Below are positions 9,035-19,358 of a DNA stretch of 64,000 bases, piece by piece. Numbering within the stretch: position 1 is the stretch's first letter; every line of letters starts with the position of its first letter. The position numbers and the translations under genes are program-made. The notes under the pieces were generated by a model. The model saw only the letters and a list, made by a program, of their open reading frames with translations. It did no database searches and had not been told where the DNA came from. Source of the DNA: Pseudomonadales bacterium (GTDB lineage Bacteria; Pseudomonadota; Gammaproteobacteria; Pseudomonadales; Ketobacteraceae); contig JAGUVW010000055.1 in assembly GCA_020062665.1 (NCBI GenBank), forward strand, positions 1 through 64,000, read 5' to 3'.

Positions 9035-9472
9035 TCAGGGACAACCTGTCAACGCGCTGATGACGGGTGCACCGTTGGCTGCAGCAGGCTCAGTGTAGGT
9101 GAACGAACAGCCGCCACCGGTATAGGTCACGGTAGTGGCCGGAGGCGTACCACTGGTCGCACAGGTAAACCCGTCAAGAGTGGCGGCTGTACAGATAGCG
9201 GCGGCAGCAGCATAACCATGAACAGTAGCGACGGCAGTATTGCCTTCAAGAGTCACACTACCTGAAGCACCTGTTTGATTACCAGCAAGCGCTGCCGCAT
9301 GAACAATGGCTGACGCAGATTTCACTGCAGCCAACGCGCCATTGGTAGCCGCTTCTTCTGCATCACTGCTCAAATCCGCAAACCGCGGCAACGCAAACGC
9401 CGACAGAATTCCCAGAATTACAATCACCATGATCAGTTCGATCAAGGTAAAACCAGACTGTTGCTTTTTCAT
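9035..9472 (-). CDS. mshA: MSHA major pilin MshA
   Basis: This is the probable main structural subunit of the pilus. It has 145 residues with a very short six-residue basic leader ending in Gly (MKKQQSG), FTLIELIMVIVILGILSAFALPRF, and an Ala/Thr-rich globular domain with Cys residues near positions 92-104 and 117, closing in TGCP. The short leader, the LPRFADL segment and the position just after a longer-leader pilin match MshA rather than MshB. A GAGG/TAGG ribosome site precedes the ATG. Confidence 0.9.
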   Translation of the reverse strand: MKKQQSGFTLIELIMVIVILGILSAFALPRFADLSSDAEEAATNGALAAVKSASAIVHAAALAGNQTGASGSVTLEGNTAVATVHGYAAAAAICTAATLDGFTCATSGTPPATTVTYTGGGCSFTYTEPAAANGAPVISALTGCP

Positions 9473-9499
9473 TTGCCTAACCTCGTTTTCAACTATGCG

Positions 9500-10084
9500 T
9501 CAGTTATTGCCGATCGTGGTAATGACTTCGCCACTGCGGGCGTCGTAGATGATGTTGCTGCCGCGATCATTGCGGCGGTAGATATAGCGGCAGTTGCCGT
9601 TCGCCGTATCCACCAGATAATCCGAGCCCACCGTGATGGAGGTGGAAACCGACGGCGCATTCGCCACCAGCACGCCGCGCCAGATGCGGGCACAGCGCTC
9701 CGGGCTGTCCATCACGGGATTGCTGCTGGAACTGGCGCCTTGTCCTACATCGGTAGGCCAACCGTCAGGGCTGGTGGCCACATCATCGTTGCCAAATCCT
9801 GCCACACCGGTCACCGCCAGCGAACTGCCGTTGGCCACCCATTGACTGCGCACCAACACCACCGCCGACGCCATCGCACCACCGGCGCCATACACAGCTG
9901 CTTCGTGGGCGTTGTCGTAGGTTTCCAGCATGCGTGGCAATGCAACCGCAGCCAGAATCGAGATCAGTGCGATCACCACCACCATCTCGATCAGCGTGAA
10001 TCCCTGCTCAGCAATCGCCTGATTTTTCAGGCCGCCCTGTAACGTCGCCGGTAAAAGCACTGTTTTTCCAGTTGATTTCAACAT
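9500..10084 (-). CDS. mshB: MSHA pilin-like protein MshB
   Basis: A prepilin-like protein with an unusually long basic leader before QGFTLIEMVVVIALISILAAVALPRM and a soluble domain ending in a Cys-containing segment (NGNCRYIYRR). The frame allows starts at 10141, 10099 or 10084. The last has AAGGCAGGA immediately before it and gives 194 residues with a leader of about 28. It sits between mshG and mshA, the canonical place of mshB. The gap to mshG (81 bases) is where mshF is found in Vibrio, but no frame fits here. Confidence 0.87.
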   Translation of the reverse strand: MLKSTGKTVLLPATLQGGLKNQAIAEQGFTLIEMVVVIALISILAAVALPRMLETYDNAHEAAVYGAGGAMASAVVLVRSQWVANGSSLAVTGVAGFGNDDVATSPDGWPTDVGQGASSSSNPVMDSPERCARIWRGVLVANAPSVSTSITVGSDYLVDTANGNCRYIYRRNDRGSNIIYDARSGEVITTIGNN

Positions 10085-10165
10085 TCCTGCCTTACGCATA
10101 ACTATAGTCCATAAATTTTCGCCTGCAGACGATTTAACCATTCTTTACAACCTGTCATCGCGCGC

Positions 10166-11386
10166 TTACGAACGTTTCATCGCGCCACCCAATTCCCACA
10201 TCGGCAGAAACACACCCAGGGCCAGCACCAGCACCAGGATTCCCAGAAAAACCAGCACGATAGGCTCGATCGCATCGGCCATGCGCTTGAGGTCGTAATC
10301 TACTTCTTCGTCATAAAAATCGGCGACGTCATGCAAAAGTTTGTCGAGGGAACCGGTTTCCTCGCCCACCGCAATCATCTGCAATACCAGATCGGAAAAG
10401 ATGCCGGCGGACGCCGACGTGCGCGCCAGGGAATCGCCCCGCTCCACCCCACGCTTGATGGTGTCGATATGGTGGGAGATGTACTGGTTGCCCACGGTGG
10501 GCGCGACAATGGCCAGGGCCTGCAGAATCGGCACGCCGGACTCGAAAGTCATGGCGAAGGTGCGGGAAAAACGCGACAGCGCCACCCGCTCGAAAATGCC
10601 ACCCACGATCGGAATGCGCAGCTTGACCCGATCCCACCACAGGCGGCCTTCCGGCGTGTTGATATAGCGAAGAAAACCGACGATGCTGCCGATCAGCACA
10701 CCCAGAATCAGCCACCAGTACGCCACCGTGAATTCCGACGTCGCCACCAGTATCTGGGTGGGCAGCGGCAACTCCGCCCCCACCTTCTTGAACACCTTGG
10801 CAAACTGCGGGATCACAAACAGATTTACGATGAACATCGCAATCACCATGGCGGAAATCACCGCGATGGGATAGCGCATGGCCTGGGAAATCCGGTTGCG
10901 CGTTTCCCGTTCCAGCTCGATATGCTTGATCAGTTTGGCAAAGGCATCATCGAGCCGCCCGGTGTTTTCACCCACATGAATCATGCTGATGAACATGCCG
11001 TTGAAGATGCGAGTGTGAGCGCTGAGTGCATTCGCCAGCGTCTGCCCGGTGGCCAGGCGCACCGCCACATCCGCCAATGCCTTTTTCAATAAATCGTTCT
11101 TGCTGATGTCGGCCAGGCCGGCAATGGCCTGGATGATGGGAATGCCCGCGCGAGTCAGCGCACGCATCTGGCGACAGAACATCACCAGATCATCGAAGCT
11201 GACGTTCTTCGGCGCGAGCAGCTTGCTGGGATCGAACAACGGTTTGGTTTCTTTGGCCGCGCTGATCGCCAGGGGAATGATGGCCTGATTCTGCAGCACC
11301 AGTGCCGCCGCTTCCGCATTGGCTGCTTCGAGCGCGCCGGTAATCAGTTCACCCTGACGGTTGCGGCCCCGATATTCGAATCGCAT
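10166..11386 (-). CDS. mshG: MSHA inner-membrane platform protein MshG
   Basis: This 406-residue GspF/PilC-family protein is the platform on which the assembly ATPase acts. It has two T2SF cytoplasmic domains (with FCRQMRALTRAGIPI at the start of the first and FAMTFESGVPILQAL in the second) and three membrane spans, the last two near residues 170-230 and 375-400. It starts 15 bases after the mshE stop. Confidence 0.93.
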   Translation of the reverse strand: MRFEYRGRNRQGELITGALEAANAEAAALVLQNQAIIPLAISAAKETKPLFDPSKLLAPKNVSFDDLVMFCRQMRALTRAGIPIIQAIAGLADISKNDLLKKALADVAVRLATGQTLANALSAHTRIFNGMFISMIHVGENTGRLDDAFAKLIKHIELERETRNRISQAMRYPIAVISAMVIAMFIVNLFVIPQFAKVFKKVGAELPLPTQILVATSEFTVAYWWLILGVLIGSIVGFLRYINTPEGRLWWDRVKLRIPIVGGIFERVALSRFSRTFAMTFESGVPILQALAIVAPTVGNQYISHHIDTIKRGVERGDSLARTSASAGIFSDLVLQMIAVGEETGSLDKLLHDVADFYDEEVDYDLKRMADAIEPIVLVFLGILVLVLALGVFLPMWELGGAMKRS

Positions 11387-11401
11387 GGCGGGCGCGCTCC
11401 G

Positions 11402-13126
11402 TTACAACACCGCCGCGTCGCGGTCATCCAGCGACGCGGTGATCTTGAAGACTTCCTGCACCGACGTGACACCCTGCCGCGCATAATCGAGCGCACACTG
11501 GGTCAGGCTGCGAAAATGCGGATTCTGGCTGGCGGCGCGGGCGAATTCTGCCGCGTCGTTCTTGCGCAGGGCATAGAGCAGATGCTCGTCCATCTCCAGC
11601 AATTCATAAACACCGATACGGCCGGCATAGCCGGTGTTATTGCACTGGTGACAGCCGATGCCTTTCACGAACGGCACATCCAGTGCGGTGCTGTCGATGT
11701 TGCCGAGCCAGGTCATTTCCTGCGGTGTCATCTTGTAGGGCTGGCGGCAATACTCGCAGATCCGCCGCACCAGACGCTGGGCAATCACCGCACGCAGCGA
11801 TGACGCCACCAGAAAGGCATCGCAGCCCATGTCGATCAGGCGCATGGCGGTGGACACGGAATCGTTGGTGTGCAATGTGGACAGCACCATGTGTCCGGTC
11901 ATCGCGGCGCGCAGACCGATCTCGGCGGTTTCATGGTCGCGCATCTCGCCCACCAGAATCACGTCCGGATCTTGCCGCAGCGCGGTGCGCAACACCGTCG
12001 CAAAGGTCAGTCCGATCTTGCTGTTGATCTGTACCTGATTGATGCGCGACAGGCGGTATTCGATCGGGTCTTCCGCCGTGATGATCTTGCGCTCGGGTAT
12101 ATTGAGCAGATTCAGCGCCGCATACAGCGTGGTGGTTTTACCGCTGCCGGTGGGGCCGGTCACCAGCACCATGCCATAAGGCCGCTGCACCAGATTTTCA
12201 AAGCGGTGACGAATATTGGCAGGCATACCCAGTTTTTCCATCGACAGCATGCCGGCGGACTGGTCCAGCAAACGCATCACCACGCACTCGCCGTAGGGCA
12301 CCGGCAAGGTGGACAGACGCACGTCGATGCTCTTGCCCAACACCCGCACGTTGAAACGGCCATCCTGGGGCAAACGCTTTTCCGAAATATCCAGCCCCGA
12401 CATGATTTTCAGGCGCGACACCAGCGCGGGCGCGATGCGCTTTTCCTTCATCACCTGTTCCTGCAACTCACCGTCGATCCGCAGCCGCACCCGCAGCACG
12501 GCTTCGTCCGGCTCGATGTGAATATCCGATGCCCGCACCTGCACCGCGTCTTCAAAAATACTTTGCAGCAGACGCACCACCGGCGCCTCGGCCGTATCGG
12601 TAGTGGTGGCGAGATTATCGAAATCGAAATCCGTGCTGCTGAGTTCCGAGTCCAGTTCCACCGCGATGGAAGCGATCTGTTCGGAACGACGGAATGCGCG
12701 ATCCATCGCATCCAGCAATTCCTGTTCACGCACGAACGCCGGATGAATCGGCCGCTTGAGCAGGCGCTGCAATTCATCCATCGCCAGCAGATCCAGCGGA
12801 TCGCCCATACCCACCAGCAGGCCATCGGGCTGCTCACTCAGCACTATCGCGCGAAAGCGGCGGGAATAGGTTTCCGGCAGGGTTTTAATCAGATCGTTAT
12901 TGAGACGAAAACGGGCCAGATCCACGAACGGATAGCCGAAGTGCGACGCCAGGGTTTGCAGCAGCTGGCTTTCGCTGACAAAACCCAGATCCACCACAGC
13001 TTTGCCGATTTTTTTGCCGGTGCGCTTCTGTTCATCGAGCGCCCGCTTGAGCTGATCCTCAACGATCAGCCCCTTGGATACCAGCAAATCACCGATGCGG
13101 ACTTTGGGTGCGCGTGACGGTTCCAT
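11402..13126 (-). CDS. mshE: MSHA extension ATPase MshE, c-di-GMP-binding type
   Basis: MshE is the hexameric ATPase that drives pilus extension. The 574-residue protein has an N-terminal MshEN domain with two related repeats (IGDLLVSKGL at 11-20 and IGKAVVDLGF about 27 residues later). Arg10 and Gln33 sit where c-di-GMP contacts are known in Vibrio MshE, so extension here is probably second-messenger controlled. The C-terminal ATPase has Walker A GPTGSGKTTT, an Asp box, a Walker B region, a His box and a zinc tetracysteine (CEYC, CHQC). Only 6 bases separate it from mshL, leaving no room for mshM or mshN. Confidence 0.95.
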   Translation of the reverse strand: MEPSRAPKVRIGDLLVSKGLIVEDQLKRALDEQKRTGKKIGKAVVDLGFVSESQLLQTLASHFGYPFVDLARFRLNNDLIKTLPETYSRRFRAIVLSEQPDGLLVGMGDPLDLLAMDELQRLLKRPIHPAFVREQELLDAMDRAFRRSEQIASIAVELDSELSSTDFDFDNLATTTDTAEAPVVRLLQSIFEDAVQVRASDIHIEPDEAVLRVRLRIDGELQEQVMKEKRIAPALVSRLKIMSGLDISEKRLPQDGRFNVRVLGKSIDVRLSTLPVPYGECVVMRLLDQSAGMLSMEKLGMPANIRHRFENLVQRPYGMVLVTGPTGSGKTTTLYAALNLLNIPERKIITAEDPIEYRLSRINQVQINSKIGLTFATVLRTALRQDPDVILVGEMRDHETAEIGLRAAMTGHMVLSTLHTNDSVSTAMRLIDMGCDAFLVASSLRAVIAQRLVRRICEYCRQPYKMTPQEMTWLGNIDSTALDVPFVKGIGCHQCNNTGYAGRIGVYELLEMDEHLLYALRKNDAAEFARAASQNPHFRSLTQCALDYARQGVTSVQEVFKITASLDDRDAAVL

Positions 13127-13132
13127 GGCCGT

Positions 13133-14851
13133 TTACTCCCCACCTACCGACGGCGTCACCGTCATAGAGTCATCGGTGGTATCCGTCGAGTTCGTCGCTG
13201 CTTTTTCGTCATCGTCGCGCTTCTCGATGGGTGAGCGACCGAAATCACCGAAATAGGGCTGGAAGCGTTCCTCGATACCGCGGGTATGGTTCGACCAGTT
13301 ATCCAGCGTCACCACATGAGGCTTCAGCAGAATCACCAGCTCACTTTTCACCTGGCGCTGCAAATGCTGACTGAACAGCAGCTCGCCGATCCAGGGAATG
13401 TCGCCCAGAATCGGAATGGACGACACATCCTCACGGAAGGAATCCTGCATCAATCCACCAATCACCACCACCTGGCCGCTGTGAGCACGCACGATGCTGT
13501 CGGTTTCGCGGATGGTGGAATAGGCGAGCGGCAGCGACAGTTTTTCATCTCCAAGGCCAATATCCTTGATCTTTTCCACCACCTCACTGATGGAAGGACG
13601 CACATGCAGAATCACCTCGCCCGCTTCCGATATCTGTGGCGTAACATCGAGTGCAATGCCAGAGAAAAACGGCGTCAGCGTTACGTCGGGCGTATCGCTG
13701 GTGGATGAAGACGTGGTGGTCGTGGTGCTGGAAATATCGGTGACAAAAAATTCATCACTGCCGACCTTGATCACCGCCTTCTGATTGTTCAGCGTGGAAA
13801 TGCGTGGACTGGACAGCACCTGCACGTCCCCCTGCAGGCGTAGCAGCTGCAGCACAGCATTGAAATCCGTGAAGTTTGCCCCCAGCGAAAACACGCCGCC
13901 AATCAGGTCCACATTCTGATTCACCAGGCTGCTGAAATCTGCCGACTCCAGCCCCCCGGTCATTTCATTATCACTACCGGCCATCGTGCCATTGAAGCCG
14001 CCCCCGAAGGTGTCCCAGCGAATGCCGTTGGCATAACCCTCCGCCAGTTTGACCTCCAGAATTTTCGCCTCGATGAAAACCTGCTGCTGCAGGCTGCCCT
14101 GAGCCTGCTCCAGAAAATGCTCGACATCGCTCAGCTCATCGGGAAACGCCTTCACCACCGCCATACCGGACACCGAATCCACAATCACACTGCGTCCATC
14201 GCCCTTACCCACCAACGTGACGATGGTGTTGCGGAGCTGTTGCCAGAAATCTGCCACCGACTCGGTCTTGATGTTGCTGCTCTTGACGGTTTCACTGGAC
14301 TGACTGGAACTGCTGGCACCCAGCGTGGCTGAATCGCGACTGGATTGGCTGATCTCCCCGCTGCTGACGGATGTCGAGGAAAAGCCCTGTCGATTGATGT
14401 TCAGATAGTTGATGCGGAACACACGGGTCTGCAGCGCGCGCGGCAGAATCTGATAGCCATAGTTTTTTTGCACATAGTCGAAACCATAGGCGTCACGGAC
14501 GGCACGCAAGGCTTCCTCCAGCGTGACATGGCGCAAGCGCATACTGATGTTGCCGTCCACTTGTGGGTGCACCACCATATTCACTGCAGTGCCCGACACC
14601 AATCCCATGAAAAATTCCCGCGCCGGCGTGTCGTTGGCCGTAACATCGAAACGGGGCTGTTTTCTCGGCGGGGCCACCGGAACCGGCACGGGCGCCGGTG
14701 CTGCTGCAGCACCGGCAGTCGATTCTGGCGCCGCTGTCTGCTCCTGCGCCGGGCGCGATTTTTCCGGATATTTGGGGCGATACAGCGACGCACAGCTGGT
14801 GGCGGTCAGCAACTGCACGCCGATCAGTGCCAGAATGAAACCTTTATTCAT
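13133..14851 (-). CDS. mshL: MSHA outer-membrane secretin MshL
   Basis: MshL forms the outer-membrane pore through which the pilus emerges. From the ATG at 14851 the product has 572 residues: a lipoprotein-like signal (LLTATSC), a Pro/Ala-rich linker, a secretin N-terminal domain (MRLRHVTLEEALRAV), a Ser-rich loop, and a C-terminal secretin domain beginning near VFIEAKILEVKL. The upstream ATG at 14857 is an alternative. The frame continues to 14905 but would overlap mshK further. The start overlaps the mshK stop by 8 bases. Confidence 0.93.
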   Translation of the reverse strand: MNKGFILALIGVQLLTATSCASLYRPKYPEKSRPAQEQTAAPESTAGAAAAPAPVPVPVAPPRKQPRFDVTANDTPAREFFMGLVSGTAVNMVVHPQVDGNISMRLRHVTLEEALRAVRDAYGFDYVQKNYGYQILPRALQTRVFRINYLNINRQGFSSTSVSSGEISQSSRDSATLGASSSSQSSETVKSSNIKTESVADFWQQLRNTIVTLVGKGDGRSVIVDSVSGMAVVKAFPDELSDVEHFLEQAQGSLQQQVFIEAKILEVKLAEGYANGIRWDTFGGGFNGTMAGSDNEMTGGLESADFSSLVNQNVDLIGGVFSLGANFTDFNAVLQLLRLQGDVQVLSSPRISTLNNQKAVIKVGSDEFFVTDISSTTTTTSSSTSDTPDVTLTPFFSGIALDVTPQISEAGEVILHVRPSISEVVEKIKDIGLGDEKLSLPLAYSTIRETDSIVRAHSGQVVVIGGLMQDSFREDVSSIPILGDIPWIGELLFSQHLQRQVKSELVILLKPHVVTLDNWSNHTRGIEERFQPYFGDFGRSPIEKRDDDEKAATNSTDTTDDSMTVTPSVGGE

Positions 14852-15170
14852 GTACATCGCCCTTGCTTGCCTGGATGACCGGCGCAACCGCCAGCCGCAG
14901 CACAAACTGCTGGCCCGCCCGCGCCATCACCACATGATCATCATGAATCGCCAGCAGCCGCGCCGTGCCAATGCGCTCCGACACACTCAACACCTTGCCG
15001 TTCACCACCGCACGGCGGCGGCCTTCTTCCGCCAGAATCATGCTCAGGCGCAACGGCTCAGCCACGATTTCTTGCGGCGGTGCCTCCAGATGCGGCGGAC
15101 GCATGGGATCGTTCGCCCACACCAGCGTGGGCAACAGCAGCAACAACCAGACAGCTTTATTGACGGACAC
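14844..15170 (-). CDS. mshK: MSHA biogenesis protein MshK, GTG start
   Basis: A 108-residue periplasmic protein with a short signal peptide (WLLLLLPTLVWAND) followed by a PilP/GspC-like fold (SMILAEEGRRRAVVNGK). MshK is thought to link inner-membrane proteins to the secretin. There is no ATG near the start. Translation begins at a GTG preceded by GGGAGGA at 9-base spacing, an unambiguous ribosome site. It overlaps mshJ by 14 bases and mshL by 8. Confidence 0.88.
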   Translation of the reverse strand: MSVNKAVWLLLLLPTLVWANDPMRPPHLEAPPQEIVAEPLRLSMILAEEGRRRAVVNGKVLSVSERIGTARLLAIHDDHVVMARAGQQFVLRLAVAPVIQASKGDVHE

Positions 15171-15828
15171 GGATCAGTTCCTCCCGCGCACTCAGGGTGT
15201 GCACTGCCAGCAGCAGCTCACCGCGAGGATAGCGTTCTACCGAAAAAGTGAGTTCATCCCATACCAGGGTTTGCGGCAGTGCTTCGATGCTCTGCAGATA
15301 GCGTTGCACCTGTTCGAAAGTACCTTCCAGACGCAACTCCAGATCGTGACGATAAATGGCGGGCGCGGATCTATCGTCCTTGTCCGCGCTGAGCAGCTGG
15401 CGCGCCGGGCTGGATTTGATGCTGTGCACGCGCAGGCCGGAACGCTCACTCAGCAACTCACCCAGCAACGACGGCATCAATTCCGGTGCGATCATGCCGT
15501 CAGTGATCTTGGCGATGTCGGCATCCACCTGCTGGTGGCGCAACGTCAGCTGCGCAATGCCGTCGCGCAGGCGCTGATTCGGGTCATTGGCCAGCTGGGC
15601 TTCCAGTGTGCTGAACTGCTGCGATATATCCGCCGCCGCTGCATTCAGCTGTTCTTCCTGCAACTGCAGTTTGTCGCGGTCCTGCAGCCAGGGTCGCAGC
15701 AACAGCTGATCGAAAATACCGAGCAGCAATACTGCCACCGCGCCTGCGATGATCACCCGTTCGCGCACGCTCAGGGCGTTGGTTTTGTCGCGCAGCTGCG
15801 CCCACTTAGCGCTCAGGTTTGTCTTCAT
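15157..15828 (-). CDS. mshJ: MSHA biogenesis protein MshJ, PilO/GspM-like
   Basis: A 223-residue bitopic inner-membrane protein: a basic cytoplasmic tail, one helix (VIIAGAVAVLLLGIF, about 26-40), a periplasmic coiled coil and a small ferredoxin-like domain. PilO/GspM-type proteins form the alignment subcomplex with MshI and MshK. It overlaps the preceding gene by 23 bases. Confidence 0.88.
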   Translation of the reverse strand: MKTNLSAKWAQLRDKTNALSVRERVIIAGAVAVLLLGIFDQLLLRPWLQDRDKLQLQEEQLNAAAADISQQFSTLEAQLANDPNQRLRDGIAQLTLRHQQVDADIAKITDGMIAPELMPSLLGELLSERSGLRVHSIKSSPARQLLSADKDDRSAPAIYRHDLELRLEGTFEQVQRYLQSIEALPQTLVWDELTFSVERYPRGELLLAVHTLSAREELIRVRQ

Positions 15829-16426
15829 GCCGGGTACTCACACTGAACGCCAGGTAACGGCCGCGCTCCTGCTGCCGCTCCACCGTCAACATACGGAACT
15901 CCATGCCACCAAACACCGCTTCCTGATGCAGCGCAGCCAGATAGTCCGGCACCGCCTTGGCTTCACTGGTCAAACCATCGAGCGTCAACTCAGGCCCAGG
16001 CGAGCGCAAATGGATGCGGGTGAGCCAGAGCGGCCCGGTATCCCGCTGCGCCAAACCATCGAGCACGCCGGAAAAGCGCATTTGATGGGTATCGCCCTGC
16101 GCCTTGAGCGCGCCGAGAAATTGCAGTTTGCCCTGCAAGGTCTGGCGCAGATCGGTTTCCTTCTTCTGCAACACCGGATCGATCACCCGCTTGGCCAGCT
16201 GCTCCGCCATCTGGGTAACGGCCGTTTCCATTCGCGCCTGGGTGACTTGCAGTTTTTCCACCTTGCCGCGCTGGGATTGCACGCGCACAAAATCCACCAG
16301 CGTCACCATCGCCAGCACCACCAGCACCAACACCCACACCGCCAGCATCTGCTGCAGCGGAAAACGGATTTCCGGCTTGCGAAAAATGTCCTGATAGAAA
16401 TTGATGCGCTGTTCAAGCTGCGACAT
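15806..16426 (-). CDS. MSHA biogenesis protein, PilN-like (MshI2)
   Basis: A 206-residue PilN/GspL-C-like protein. The N-terminus has the INFYQ motif used by PilN proteins to bind their PilM partner (QRINFYQD). A membrane helix (AVWVLVLVVLAMVTLV), a coiled coil and a periplasmic domain follow. Some genomes call this mshI2. A TTG at 16444 opens the frame, but the ATG at 16426, overlapping mshI1 by 14 bases, is better. Confidence 0.87.
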   Translation of the reverse strand: MSQLEQRINFYQDIFRKPEIRFPLQQMLAVWVLVLVVLAMVTLVDFVRVQSQRGKVEKLQVTQARMETAVTQMAEQLAKRVIDPVLQKKETDLRQTLQGKLQFLGALKAQGDTHQMRFSGVLDGLAQRDTGPLWLTRIHLRSPGPELTLDGLTSEAKAVPDYLAALHQEAVFGGMEFRMLTVERQQERGRYLAFSVSTRHEDKPER

Positions 16427-17357
16427 GGCGGCTCCCCAGCGCAATGCCCACGGCCGGCGTCAGCAGGCCCTGCTGCAACGTGTTCAATTCGCTTTCCAGC
16501 TTGATGACCTCGGCCAGCGGAAACCCCACCGCCTTGATCGGCAGACGCTGGCTGAGCGCGTCACACCAGTGATGCTGCTCGACAGATTCCGACACCAGAT
16601 ACACGCGACTCACGCCGGACTTGCCCAACTGGCTTTCGTAGTAGTCGAGGGAGCGCTGGATATCCAGCGCCAGGTTGTCGGTGGGATCCTGGTTGAAATC
16701 CAGATTGCCGCTGTAGCCGCCGGCGGCCTGCAGTTCCAACGTGCGGGTCAGATACAGATAGCCATTTTCTGCCAGATTGATGGAGCCGTTGTTGCCGGTC
16801 AGAAACAGCAGCGCCACGCCGCGATTCTGCGTTTCGCTCAGCTGCCGGCTGATCTGCGCCAGCGCCAGTTCCGTCACGCCAATGGTGTGCAACTGCAGCT
16901 CGTGTTTTTCACACAACTCCACCAGCGCAGAAATCCGGGCTTTCTCGATCAGCGCGGCATAGAGCATGTTCATGCGCCCGCGATAGGCGTCCGCCGGCAA
17001 CCGGAACACATCCACCACCATCTTGTCGATGGGCTGGGTGATCAGATCCTTCAGCCGCCAGTTGACCGCTTCACGCAGTTCGGCGTCGGGCACATTGGGG
17101 CTGTCCACCAGCAGCAACTGATAGAAGTGATGACTCAGGCTGATATGGCAGGGCAGCGCCGGCGGCACCTGCTGCTGAAACAGGGCAGCGAGCGCGTCGG
17201 CGGGTTGTTTGAAACTGCCTTCCAGGGTGGACTGCGCGGTCATGATCCCGGATTCCAACACACACCAGGCCGCGCCATGGGGGGTAATATTCACCCCCAG
17301 CACTGCCTTGGGCTGCGTTTTTTTCTTCGAAATCAGGTTGTTGATCCACTTGAACAT
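16413..17357 (-). CDS. mshI: MSHA biogenesis protein MshI1, PilM-like
   Basis: The 314-residue cytoplasmic protein has the actin-like PilM fold: VLGVNITPHG at the N-terminal nucleotide-binding strand, REAVNWRL in the middle, and a C-terminal AVGIALG segment. It should bind the INFYQ motif of the next protein and form the inner ring of the machine. It is the first gene of the operon. The 205-base upstream region holds a CRP/Vfr-like palindrome and is shared with a divergent zinc GTPase gene. Confidence 0.9.
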   Translation of the reverse strand: MFKWINNLISKKKTQPKAVLGVNITPHGAAWCVLESGIMTAQSTLEGSFKQPADALAALFQQQVPPALPCHISLSHHFYQLLLVDSPNVPDAELREAVNWRLKDLITQPIDKMVVDVFRLPADAYRGRMNMLYAALIEKARISALVELCEKHELQLHTIGVTELALAQISRQLSETQNRGVALLFLTGNNGSINLAENGYLYLTRTLELQAAGGYSGNLDFNQDPTDNLALDIQRSLDYYESQLGKSGVSRVYLVSESVEQHHWCDALSQRLPIKAVGFPLAEVIKLESELNTLQQGLLTPAVGIALGSRHVAA

Positions 17358-17422
17358 GGGCCGCTTTCACTCCGGGCGACAGCACATCACCGTTCTTGAA
17401 AGCGTAGACGACTATTCGCAGA

Positions 17423-17438
17423 CGTGATCAAAATCACG
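17423..17438. promoter_or_regulatory. CRP/Vfr-like palindrome upstream of the msh operon
   Basis: CGTGATCAAAATCACG is a perfect inverted repeat of GTGA-N6-TCAC form, the known core of CRP and Vfr operators. It lies 66 bases before the mshI1 ATG and 125 bases before the divergent zinc GTPase start, so the msh operon is the likelier target. Regulation by cAMP is inference. Confidence 0.55.
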
Positions 17439-17517
17439 GATTTAGGATTATTTGTTAATTGGTTTATTGGTTTAGGAACGGCCGACAACCGGCAGCGCTG
17501 GCAAATGCCGGTCACAA

Positions 17518-17536
17518 AATGATATGTTATATCATT
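17518..17536. promoter_or_regulatory. Zur-like operator before the zinc GTPase gene
   Basis: AATGATAT-GTT-ATATCATT is a perfect 8+3+8 palindrome 26 bases before the GTPase ATG. Its core GATATGTTATATCAT recurs with one change at 24515-24529, before a His-rich lipoprotein gene. The ATGTTATA half resembles the gammaproteobacterial Zur operator as remembered. A Zur gene lies 1.8 kb downstream. Confidence 0.65.
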
Positions 17537-17562
17537 ACTATTAAATCATTCCGGAGCACCCC

Positions 17563-18762
<1,200 letters not shown>

Positions 18763-18790
18763 CCAACATCACACGGATTCACGGAATGCC

Positions 18791-19357
18791 ATGACGCGCA
18801 CACTTCATCGCCCTGTTCTGATCGCACTGCTGCTCGGCGCCAGCCTGCCCACCTTCGCGGGCAGCGGCCACGATCACCATCAACACAACGCCCACGTGCA
18901 TGGCGAAGCCCGGCTGGAACTGGTACTGGAAGGCAATACGCTGGAGATGGCCTTCCACTCCCCGGCCCATAATCTGCTGGGGTTTGAACATGAACCCCGC
19001 ACCGACGACGAGCGCCAGCGCACCACGGCCGCCATCGCCACCCTCAAGAAGGGCGACACGCTGTTCAGCCTCGACGGTGGCGACTGCACACTGCAGGAAG
19101 CTTCCGTGAATCAGCAAGCGCCGACAGACAAGCACGACAAACACCATCACCAACACAGCAGCGATGCAGAAACCCACCGTGAATTTGAGGCTCAGTATCG
19201 CTATCAGTGCACCGCCGCCGACACACTGCGCCGCATTCAGATCGACCTAACGAAGGCGTTTCCCGGCGTTGAAAAAATCACGGCGGAATGGATTTTCAAT
19301 GCCCGCCAGGGCCGGAAAATTCTTTCTGGCGGCGCCGCCACCATCGAGGTGAAATGA
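18791..19357 (+). CDS. His-rich periplasmic zinc-binding protein, ZrgA-like (DUF2796)
   Basis: The 188-residue secreted protein has a signal peptide (LIALLLGASLPTFA) and two His-rich tracts: residues 27-37 (HDHHQHNAHVH) right after the cleavage site, and 115-129. Two Cys (99 and 140) could form a disulfide. The DUF2796 family includes ZrgA, the periplasmic component of the Vibrio cholerae zinc uptake genes zrgABCDE. The start at 18791 removes a 62-codon upstream extension that lies in the GTPase gene. Only one base separates its stop from the zur ATG. Confidence 0.85.
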   Translation: MTRTLHRPVLIALLLGASLPTFAGSGHDHHQHNAHVHGEARLELVLEGNTLEMAFHSPAHNLLGFEHEPRTDDERQRTTAAIATLKKGDTLFSLDGGDCTLQEASVNQQAPTDKHDKHHHQHSSDAETHREFEAQYRYQCTAADTLRRIQIDLTKAFPGVEKITAEWIFNARQGRKILSGGAATIEVK

Positions 19358-19358
19358 C

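Noticed and set aside
11870..13117. 415-codon plus-strand frame
   Set aside because: Antisense to mshE, whose ATPase motifs are all present.
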